This document shows positions 29,467 through 36,470 of a stretch of DNA of 38,972 bases, piece after piece (the stretch's first letter is position 1; each line of letters opens with the position of its first letter). Both the position numbers and the translations under genes were made by a program. A model generated the notes under the pieces. It saw only the letters and a list, made by a program, of their open reading frames with translations, made no database searches and had not been told where the DNA came from. This DNA is from Pseudomonadota bacterium. GTDB lineage: Bacteria; Pseudomonadota; Alphaproteobacteria; Acetobacterales; Acetobacteraceae. Location: contig JAKBCO010000003.1 in NCBI GenBank assembly GCA_021807785.1, positions 1 to 38,972 of the forward strand, written 5' to 3'.

Positions 29467-29897
29467 CCGACACGATCCTGCGCGCGGCGGAGGATGCCGC
29501 CGCGCTTGCGGCGTGTTTCCCGGTGCTGCGCGCGTTGCGCCCGCACCTCGCGGACCCGGCCGCCTTCGCAGCCCAGGTCGAACGCCAGCACGCCCAGGGC
29601 TACCGGCTGCTCGCCGCCTGGCGGGATGGCCAAGCGGTGGGTGCGGCCGGGTGGCGGCTGACCGAGAACCTGATCCACGGCCGCTTCGCCTATGTCGATG
29701 ATCTGGTGGTGGCGGAGACGGAACGCCGCTCCGGCCTCGGCGCGCGATTGCTCACCGCCGTTGCCGACGCCGCCCGCGCCGCCGGCTGCCGGCGCATGAT
29801 ACTGGATACCGGGCTCGAGAACGCGCTGGCGCAGCGGTTCTATTTCCGCTTCGGGATGCTCGCGCGCGGGCTGCATTTCGGGATCGACCTGCGGTGA
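29463..29897 (+). CDS. GNAT-family N-acetyltransferase
   Basis: YVDDLVVAETERRSGLGARLLTAVADAARAAGCRRMILDTGLENALAQRFYFRFGM; ATGA overlap with the upstream gene. Confidence 0.92.
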   Translation: MTDTILRAAEDAAALAACFPVLRALRPHLADPAAFAAQVERQHAQGYRLLAAWRDGQAVGAAGWRLTENLIHGRFAYVDDLVVAETERRSGLGARLLTAVADAARAAGCRRMILDTGLENALAQRFYFRFGMLARGLHFGIDLR

Positions 29898-30502
29898 CCG
29901 CTGCCCTGGTGGTGGAGGCCAGCCCGCGCGGGGCGGCTTCGCTCGGCCGGCAGGCCACCGCGCTGCTGCTGGACCGGCTGCGCGCGCGGCATCAGCCCTG
30001 GCGCGAGATCCGCCGCGATCTGGCCGACACCCCGCCGCCCTGGGTCGATGCCGGCTTCGCCGCGGCGATGCTGACCCCGCCCGATGCGCGCTCGGCCGCC
30101 CAGCACGCGGCGCTGGCGGAGTCCGAGCGCCTGATCGCCGAGCTCGAAACCACCGACCTGCTGGTGATCTCCACGCCGATGCATAATTTCACCGTGCCGG
30201 CGGTGCTGAAAGCCTGGATCGACCAGGTGCTGCGGGTGGAGCGCACGTTCCGCCGCACGTCCGCGGGCAAGGTCGGCACCCTGGCGCCGCGGCCCTGCTA
30301 CCTGGTGGTCGCCGCCGGCGGCGTGATCTCGCCCCCGGCGGCGCGGCAGCCGGATTTCCTGCTGCCCTATCTGCGGGCGGTGCTGGCCACGCTCGGCGTC
30401 GGCGAGCCGCTCGTGCTGCGGCTGGAGGCGCTGAGCGGGGCGGCGGATGCGCCGGCCCAGGTGGCCGCGGCGACCGAGGCCTGGCTGCGCGGCCTGGGGT
30501 AG
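29894..30502 (+). CDS. FMN-dependent NAD(P)H oxidoreductase / azoreductase-like flavodoxin-fold protein
   Basis: VVEASPRGAASLGRQATALLLDRLR; DLLVISTPMHNFTVPAVLKAWIDQVLRVERTF; VVAAGGVIS. Confidence 0.9.
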   Translation: MTAALVVEASPRGAASLGRQATALLLDRLRARHQPWREIRRDLADTPPPWVDAGFAAAMLTPPDARSAAQHAALAESERLIAELETTDLLVISTPMHNFTVPAVLKAWIDQVLRVERTFRRTSAGKVGTLAPRPCYLVVAAGGVISPPAARQPDFLLPYLRAVLATLGVGEPLVLRLEALSGAADAPAQVAAATEAWLRGLG

Positions 30503-30506
30503 CGGC

Positions 30507-30854
30507 CTATGCCAGCGCGCGCGCCACCGCCTCCGGCTCGCGTTCGATGACCGTCAGATAGGCCTGCAAGGCGCTGTCCGCCCCGCTGCGGCCCTGTTCC
30601 AGGTCGCGCAGCCGCGCCAGCGAGATGTGATAGGCGCGGGCGAAGGCGGCCTGGCTGAGTCCCGCGCCGGCGCGCACCTGGCGCACCCGCATCGCCCCGC
30701 GCAGCCGGGCCAGCTCGGCCTCGGACAGCGGTGGGTTGTCGGGGTCGGCCTCGGCGCCCCGAGTGATGTCGGCATCCGTGAGCCCGTCGAGCTGCGCCTG
30801 GTCGGCCGGCGTCAGCGCCGGCGGGTGTCGGAGGTCAAGGGTGAACCGGGCCAT
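30507..30854 (-). CDS. HTH (XRE-like) antitoxin partner of BrnT-type toxin
   Basis: MRVRQVRAGAGLSQAAFARAYHISLARLRDLEQGRSGADSALQAYLTVIEREPEAV helix-turn-helix; overlaps the toxin 3' end. Confidence 0.82.
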   Translation of the reverse strand: MARFTLDLRHPPALTPADQAQLDGLTDADITRGAEADPDNPPLSEAELARLRGAMRVRQVRAGAGLSQAAFARAYHISLARLRDLEQGRSGADSALQAYLTVIEREPEAVARALA

Positions 30855-31155
30855 AGGCACGTGCCTCCGCGGCATTGCAGCGGCGCGCCGAGATCAGGCG
30901 GATCGCGCCGTCGCGTTCGGTGACAACCACGGCGAACACCAGCCCGCCGATCGCCCCGACCAGCTTGAGCCGTCGTTCCCCGTCCTCCGGCCGCGAGGCG
31001 TCCACCGCGACCCGATCTGGATCGAGAAACACGCGCGTCGCGTAGGCAAACGACACCCCGTGCTTGACCAGGTTGGCCGCGGCCTTGGCGTCGTCCCAGG
31101 CAAACCGGAGACCTGCCGCTATATACGGAATGCCCGTAGTTCTGTCCAGTCCCAT
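30835..31155 (-). CDS. BrnT-family toxin
   Basis: LRFAWDDAKAAANLVKHGVSFAYATRVFLDPDRVAVDASRPEDGERRLKLVGAIGGLVFAVVVTERDGAIRLISARRCNAAEARAY: canonical BrnT pattern. Confidence 0.93.
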   Translation of the reverse strand: MGLDRTTGIPYIAAGLRFAWDDAKAAANLVKHGVSFAYATRVFLDPDRVAVDASRPEDGERRLKLVGAIGGLVFAVVVTERDGAIRLISARRCNAAEARAYGPVHP

Positions 31156-31493
31156 CACGGCTCGCCGGGTTTGATCGCCACCGGGTGGAGAAGCAGGATC
31201 GGGGTTGGCGCCACCCAGCCCCCATCGGCGAGCTGCGGCGGATGGTCGCGGAGTTTCGCCGGATCGGACCAGCAATCGGCATCGCCCAGGCTGCGGGTGC
31301 AATAGGGCGCGGGCGGCGGCGGGGGGGGTGGGCAGGGCAGGCCGGCCAGGGTCATGCGCACCGCGGTCACCACGTCGCAGCCGGGGGAGCCGGCGTAGGA
31401 CAGCGGCCCCGATGCCGCGCAGCCGGACAAGGCCGCGAGGCAGAGTGGGGCCGCGAGGCAGAGCAGGGCCGGAACCAAGGAAAGGCGGCGCAT
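31155..31493 (-). CDS. Small proline-rich putative lipoprotein
   Basis: MRRLSLVPALLCLAAPLCLAALSGCAASG signal/lipobox, PCPPPPPPPAPYC; stop overlaps the brnT start as TGATG read on the minus strand (ATG 31153-31155, TGA 31155-31157). Confidence 0.65.
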   Translation of the reverse strand: MRRLSLVPALLCLAAPLCLAALSGCAASGPLSYAGSPGCDVVTAVRMTLAGLPCPPPPPPPAPYCTRSLGDADCWSDPAKLRDHPPQLADGGWVAPTPILLLHPVAIKPGEP

Positions 31494-31548
31494 GGGCAGA
31501 GCATCGCGCCCCCGGGTGAACGAGAGGTTTCCGCGCCGGTACGCGAAC

Positions 31549-31574
31549 GGGGCGGGCCCCGAGGGACCCGCCCC
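31549..31574. terminator. Strong GC hairpin downstream of amtB
   Basis: GGGGCGGG ... CCCGCCCC perfect 8-bp arms, with CCC/GGG inner pairing possible; no strong T-tract. Confidence 0.5.
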
Positions 31575-31603
31575 GCGCATCCGGGCGATCAGCCCCGGAA
31601 GGG

Positions 31604-32923
31604 TTACTCGCCCTCCACGCCGATCGCGTAGGCGGTCTCGCCGTGGACGGCGTCGTCGCCCACTTTCAGCGTCGCCTCGTCCATCCGGAGCGGGGTGAAG
31701 AACGAGATCACCTTGAGGATGATGAAGGTGGCGACCACGTTATAGACGATGATGAAGATCGCGGCGTAGATCTGCACCAGCAGCTGGTGCGGGTTGCCGT
31801 AGAGCAGGCCGGTGACGTTCACGCCCGGCGCGTCCTTGGCGGTGCCGACATATTCCAGCATGTCCGGGGTCGCCAGGACGCCGGTCAGCAGCCCGCCCAT
31901 CAGCCCGGCGACGCCATGGGTGGAGAACACGCCGAGCGTGTCATCGACCTTCATCATCAGCGCGGTCTTCTGGATCTTGTTCATCGCGAACCAGGGAATG
32001 ATGCCCGCGCAGACGCCGATGATGAGCGCGCCCCAGCCGCTCACGTAACCGGCCGCCGGGGTGATGGCCACCAGCCCCGCGATCATGCCGTTCACCGCGC
32101 CGATGACCGAGGGCTTGCCGTAGGACATGTAGTCCATCAGCGTCCACACCATCACGCCCACGCAGGAGGCGATGTTGGTGTTCAGCACCGCCGCCCCGGC
32201 ATCGGCATTGGCGAAGTAGGGGTCACCGCCGTTGAACCCGTTCCAGCCGAGCCAGAGGATGCCGGCGCCCACCAGCGCCACCAGCAGGCTGTTGGGCGGG
32301 AAATGGTCGCGGTCCTGTTGCAGCCGCGGACCGATCACCGCCGCGGCGGTGAAGCCCGAGGCGGCGGCGGCCAGATGGATGACGTAGCCGCCCGAGAAAT
32401 CCGCCGCCCCCATGCCGGCGAGCCAGCCGCCGCCCCAGATGCTGAACGCCCCCACCGTATAGACCAGGGTCATCCAGACCGGGCAGAAGATCATCCAGGC
32501 CTTGAAACTCATGCGGCCCAGCACCGATCCGGCAAGGATGATGACGGTGATGGCGGCGAAGACGAACTGGAAATAGACCAGGGTCGCCATCGGGAAGCCC
32601 ATCGGTGGCATCCCCGAGGCCGCCGCCGGCACGGTGGCCTGGCCGAGTTCGAAGGCCGCCGACAGCGCCGGGAACGGCTTGCCGAGGAATGGAAACCATT
32701 GTGGTCCGAAGGCGAGATTATAGTCGAACAGAATCCAGACCACGAGCACCGAGGCGAAGGCATAGATCGACATGAAGGCGGAATTGATCGCCCATTTCTT
32801 CTTGACCACGCCGCCGTAGAGCACGACCAGCCCGGGGATGCTTTGCAGGCTGACGAAGGTCGCCGCCGCAAGCTGCCAGGCATTGTCGCCGGTATCGAGC
32901 CATTTGGGTGAGGGTACGAGCAC
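31604..32923 (-). CDS. amtB: Ammonium transporter
   Basis: NAWQLAAATFVSLQSIPGLVVLYGGVVKKKWAINSAFMSIYAF; DFSGGYVIHLAAAASGFTAA; LGWNGFNGG; STHGVAGLMGGLLTGVLA. GTG start at 32923 with GGAGG upstream. Confidence 0.96.
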   Translation of the reverse strand: MLVPSPKWLDTGDNAWQLAAATFVSLQSIPGLVVLYGGVVKKKWAINSAFMSIYAFASVLVVWILFDYNLAFGPQWFPFLGKPFPALSAAFELGQATVPAAASGMPPMGFPMATLVYFQFVFAAITVIILAGSVLGRMSFKAWMIFCPVWMTLVYTVGAFSIWGGGWLAGMGAADFSGGYVIHLAAAASGFTAAAVIGPRLQQDRDHFPPNSLLVALVGAGILWLGWNGFNGGDPYFANADAGAAVLNTNIASCVGVMVWTLMDYMSYGKPSVIGAVNGMIAGLVAITPAAGYVSGWGALIIGVCAGIIPWFAMNKIQKTALMMKVDDTLGVFSTHGVAGLMGGLLTGVLATPDMLEYVGTAKDAPGVNVTGLLYGNPHQLLVQIYAAIFIIVYNVVATFIILKVISFFTPLRMDEATLKVGDDAVHGETAYAIGVEGE

Positions 32924-33050
32924 GAATCTTCCTCCAGACCTGTTGATAAAGGTTCCGACGGCATCGTCGGCCGAAGCGCCGGCACCCTGACCCCGCGGGT
33001 TTTTCCCAATCGGCAGGAACGCCGGTACGATCGCGCCGCCGGGAGGGTAA

Positions 33051-33065
33051 GCAAGGCACATGCCA
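33051..33065 (-). promoter_or_regulatory. Putative sigma54 (-24/-12) promoter for amtB
   Basis: Minus strand reads TGGCATGTGCCTTGC, against consensus TGGCACG-N4-TTGC; GG/GC spacing correct; about 130 nt upstream of the amtB start. Confidence 0.65.
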
Positions 33066-33149
33066 TCCACCCCAGGGCGGGCGGTTTGCACGCGGCTTGC
33101 TTGACAAAAGAAGCGCCCGCGCGGCGCCATCACAGCCGAAGGCCACCCC

Positions 33150-34859
33150 ATGACCCCGACCGCGGAGGAAGCATCGGTCCCACGCGCCGGCATCGGCGTC
33201 GCCTCGCTGCCCGGCCCGCGTCCGCGCAACGAGGATTTCGCCGGCGCCATCCTCGGCGCCCGCCCGCCGGCGGAACGCCGCGACGTCGCCTGCGCCATCG
33301 CCGACGGCATCGGCAGCGCCCGCGGCGGGCGCGAGGCGGCCGAGACCGCGGTGCGCGGCTTCCTCGACGGGCTCTGGGACGTGCCGGAGACGGTGGAGCT
33401 GCGCCGCGCCGGGGCCCGCATCCTCAACGCCCTCAATTCCTGGATCCATTCCCAGGGCCGGGCCGATGCCGGCCTGGTCGGCATGGGCTGCACCTTCACC
33501 GCGCTGGTGCTGCGCGGGCGGCTCGCGCATCTCTTCCATGTCGGGGACTCGCGCGCCTATCGCCTCAGCGCCGACCGCCTGACCCGGCTGACCGACGATC
33601 ACGTCCGCGACGATCGCGGCCGGTCGCCGATGCTGACCCGCGCCCTCGGGATCGAGGCCGAGCTGCGGCTCGACTACACCACCCTCGCGGTGGCGCTGCA
33701 TGACCGGTTCCTGCTCTGCACCGACGGCGTCCACGGGGTGCTGGTGGACGAGACCATCGCCGACATCCTGCGCATCCGCTCCGCCCCCGAGGACACCGCC
33801 CGCGCCCTGGTCGCCGCCGCCCTGGACGCCGGCAGCACCGACAACTGCACCGCCCTGGTGCTGGACGTGGTCAGCCTGCCCGACCTGCGCTCGGACGACG
33901 TCGGCAGCGCGATCCGCGCCCTACCCCTGATCCCGACCCCGAATGTCGGTGAGTCCGTCGATGGGTTCGTGCTCAACACGCTGGTCTCGGACGGCACCTA
34001 CTCGCGCCTGTTCGGCGCCATCGACGAGGCCGACGGGGCGACGGTGGTGCTGAAATTCCCCAAGCCGCAGGTGGCCGCGGACGCCACCTTCCACGCCGCC
34101 TTCGTGCGCGAGGCCTGGGTGGGCAGCCGGGTCACCAGCCCCTGGGTCGCGCATGTGATCGCGCTGCCGCCCGGGCGGCAGACCTGCCTCTATACCGTCA
34201 TGCCGCTCTATGTCGGCGAATTGCTGGAAACCCGCCTCGCCCGCGCCCCCTCGATCGGTCTCGAGGAAATCCGCGGCATCGGGGTGCGCCTGGCGCAAGG
34301 GCTCGGCAGCCTGCACCGGGCGGGGATCATCCATCGCGACGTCAAGCCGGACAATGTGATGCTGGAGGCCGGGGGCAAGCTCCGGCTGCTCGATCTGGGC
34401 GTGGTCCGGCTGCCCGGTCTCGAGGATTTCCCCCCCGAGGCGATCCCCGGCACCCGCGCCTACATGGCCCCCGAGATGCTGCGCGGCGAGGCGGGCAATG
34501 TGGCGACCGACCTGTTCGCCCTGGGCGTCACCCTGTTCCGGGCCCTGACCGGCGTCTTCCCTTACGCCAACCCCGATGCGGTGACGCCGCCGCGCCTGGA
34601 GCGCCCGCGCGAACTGGCGCCGCTGCGCCCGGACCTGCCGGCCTGGCTCGGCGCGGCGCTGGCGCGCGCGATGGCGCCCGACCCGGCCGAGCGCTTCGCC
34701 GACATGGCGGAGTTCGCCGCCGAGCTGGATGCCGGACCGGCGCACGCGCCGGCGGCGCCGCGCCCGCCGACCCCCTACGAGCGCTACCGCCTGCCGTTCT
34801 GGCAGGGGCTGGCGGCGGCGCTGGCGCTGGCGCTGGCGGCCTCGCTCTGGTGGCGCTGA
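33150..34859 (+). CDS. Bifunctional PP2C-type protein phosphatase / Ser-Thr protein kinase with C-terminal membrane anchor
   Basis: PP2C: PRPRNEDF, ADGIGSARGG, GMGCTFTALVL, VGDSRAYRL, LLCTDGV, STDNCTALVL. Kinase: VVLKFPKP, IIHRDVKPDNVMLEAGGKLRLLDLGVVRL, GTRAYMAPEMLRGE. Terminal hydrophobic ALAAALALALAASLWWR. Confidence 0.94.
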   Translation: MTPTAEEASVPRAGIGVASLPGPRPRNEDFAGAILGARPPAERRDVACAIADGIGSARGGREAAETAVRGFLDGLWDVPETVELRRAGARILNALNSWIHSQGRADAGLVGMGCTFTALVLRGRLAHLFHVGDSRAYRLSADRLTRLTDDHVRDDRGRSPMLTRALGIEAELRLDYTTLAVALHDRFLLCTDGVHGVLVDETIADILRIRSAPEDTARALVAAALDAGSTDNCTALVLDVVSLPDLRSDDVGSAIRALPLIPTPNVGESVDGFVLNTLVSDGTYSRLFGAIDEADGATVVLKFPKPQVAADATFHAAFVREAWVGSRVTSPWVAHVIALPPGRQTCLYTVMPLYVGELLETRLARAPSIGLEEIRGIGVRLAQGLGSLHRAGIIHRDVKPDNVMLEAGGKLRLLDLGVVRLPGLEDFPPEAIPGTRAYMAPEMLRGEAGNVATDLFALGVTLFRALTGVFPYANPDAVTPPRLERPRELAPLRPDLPAWLGAALARAMAPDPAERFADMAEFAAELDAGPAHAPAAPRPPTPYERYRLPFWQGLAAALALALAASLWWR

Positions 34860-34924
34860 GGTCGCGGCGCCTGAATAATCGGCAATCTCGGCTTCATTAA
34901 TGACCAGACACCTGAGTCGGCCGA

Positions 34925-35338
34925 TCAAACCTCGACCACCACGTAGTCGTCCTCCAGCGTGACCGGGATCGTCTCGGCGACATAGGGGCCTTTCGCCACC
35001 GCCGCCCCCGGCGCGACCTCCACCTTGTAGGCTCGCAGCCCGACATGCGCCGGGTCGCACCAGGACTGGCCGGTGCGGATGTCGAACTCCCAGCCATGCC
35101 AGGGGCAGCGCAGCACCTCGCCCTGGCGGGTGAAGCGATAGGCGCCGGGGGTGTCGGCCTCGATCAGTCCGGTCAGGACGCCCTCGCACATCGGCCCACC
35201 CTCGTGCGGGCAGCGGTTGAGCAGGCCGAAAAATTCGCCGCCCAGGTTGAACACCGCGATCGGCCGGCCGCGCACGGTGACCAGCTTGCGCGCCCCGGGG
35301 GGGATTTCGGCCACGCGCGCGATGACGTGCCTGGACAT
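34925..35338 (-). CDS. Rieske [2Fe-2S] ferredoxin-like protein
   Basis: NRCPHEGGPMCEG ... VLRCPWHGWEFDIRTG Rieske CxH/CxxH motifs. Confidence 0.95.
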   Translation of the reverse strand: MSRHVIARVAEIPPGARKLVTVRGRPIAVFNLGGEFFGLLNRCPHEGGPMCEGVLTGLIEADTPGAYRFTRQGEVLRCPWHGWEFDIRTGQSWCDPAHVGLRAYKVEVAPGAAVAKGPYVAETIPVTLEDDYVVVEV

Positions 35339-35475
35339 GCGGGGCCTCCTTCGTCCCGAGGGAGGCTACCGGGCGGCCGGGGCCGCGGCAATGGCGGCCG
35401 GACGAGAATGCTCTTGCGCATATCGGGCGATTGAGGGAATATCATACCACTGAAACCCCAGGGAGGAGATCAGAA

Positions 35476-35967
35476 ATGCGCATTTCCCGTATCTTTGGCG
35501 CCTTGGCGCTGCTGGCGGCATTGGCCGCGCCGGCGGCGGCCCGGGCCGACGATCGCTCGATGCTGAAAAGCTTCGATTTCGCCAAGCCGGGCTTCGCCCA
35601 CCCGCATCCGTTCGCCATCGCCCATGCGGTGATCCAGGTGAGTTCGGGCAGCCCGGCGGTCTGGACGCAGACGCTCAACAACGTCACCAACATGCTGCAG
35701 AACCTGGGCACCGACAAAGTGCAGATCGTGGTGGTGGCCTATGGGCCGGGGCTGATGATGCTGTTCCGCGACAGCATCATGGCCCGCCGCATCGCCTCGC
35801 TCGACTCGCAGGGGGTGGAGTTCGATGCCTGCCACAACACCATGCTGGCGATGGCAAAGATGACCGGGCATCTGCCGGCGTTGCTGCCGCAGGCGGTGGT
35901 GGTGCCGGGGGGCGTGATCCGGATCATGCAGCTGGAGCAGCACGGATTCGATTATCTGAAGCCGTGA
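35476..35967 (+). CDS. Exported DsrE-family protein
   Basis: Signal peptide MRISRIFGALALLAALAAPAAARA; VVVAYGPGLMMLFRDS, GVEFDACHNTMLAM, LPQAVVVPGGVIRIMQLEQHGFDYLKP. Confidence 0.87.
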   Translation: MRISRIFGALALLAALAAPAAARADDRSMLKSFDFAKPGFAHPHPFAIAHAVIQVSSGSPAVWTQTLNNVTNMLQNLGTDKVQIVVVAYGPGLMMLFRDSIMARRIASLDSQGVEFDACHNTMLAMAKMTGHLPALLPQAVVVPGGVIRIMQLEQHGFDYLKP

Positions 35968-35981
35968 GGGGAGGGGGCGGA

Positions 35982-36470
35982 TCAGGCGATATCGCCGCTC
36001 TTGATCTGCCGGCCGACGAACTTGATGCCATTCTGCGCCAGACGGAGGGTCGCCGGTTCGAGCGGATGCAAATCCACGCGCCCCGAGGCTACCCAAAGCC
36101 AACGCGAAACCCGTGCTCCGTCCCTCAGATGATCGCGCAGCTGGGTCAGCGCGGCTTCTCGCTTGTCGATGACCCTGCGGACTTGATCGTTCCTGGCCGA
36201 GTGGGTTTCCACCGCGATCAGCTGGCGGGTGGGGTCATGCCCGAGCAGGTAATCCCATCGGTTTGCCTGGGGATATTGGGGTTTAAGCTCCGTATCGATA
36301 TCCAGGCTGTCGCCGAACGACGTCCGGATGTCGTCGGCAAAACAGCCGCGATGGGGCGCGGCGATTGCCCCGAGCCCGTCCTTGACGGATCGATGTAACA
36401 TGGACACCGCCCTGAGCGCGGCGCGAACGGGAGTGGCGGCAGCGGGCTTCGGATGACGGGACCGGCTCAC
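35982..36470 (-). CDS. Uncharacterised small protein, translationally coupled partner of ABC-type ATPase
   Basis: GTG start in a 4-bp overlap (GTGA) with the ATPase stop; coherent globular sequence WDYLLGHDPTRQLIAVETHSARNDQVRRVIDKREAALTQL ... RWLWVASGRVDLHPLEPATLRLAQNGIKFVGRQI. Confidence 0.8.
   Translation of the reverse strand: MSRSRHPKPAAATPVRAALRAVSMLHRSVKDGLGAIAAPHRGCFADDIRTSFGDSLDIDTELKPQYPQANRWDYLLGHDPTRQLIAVETHSARNDQVRRVIDKREAALTQLRDHLRDGARVSRWLWVASGRVDLHPLEPATLRLAQNGIKFVGRQIKSGDIA

Noticed and set aside
31643-32911. 422-aa plus-strand ORF opposite amtB
   Set aside because: His/Asp-rich antisense frame of a membrane protein; no independent support.
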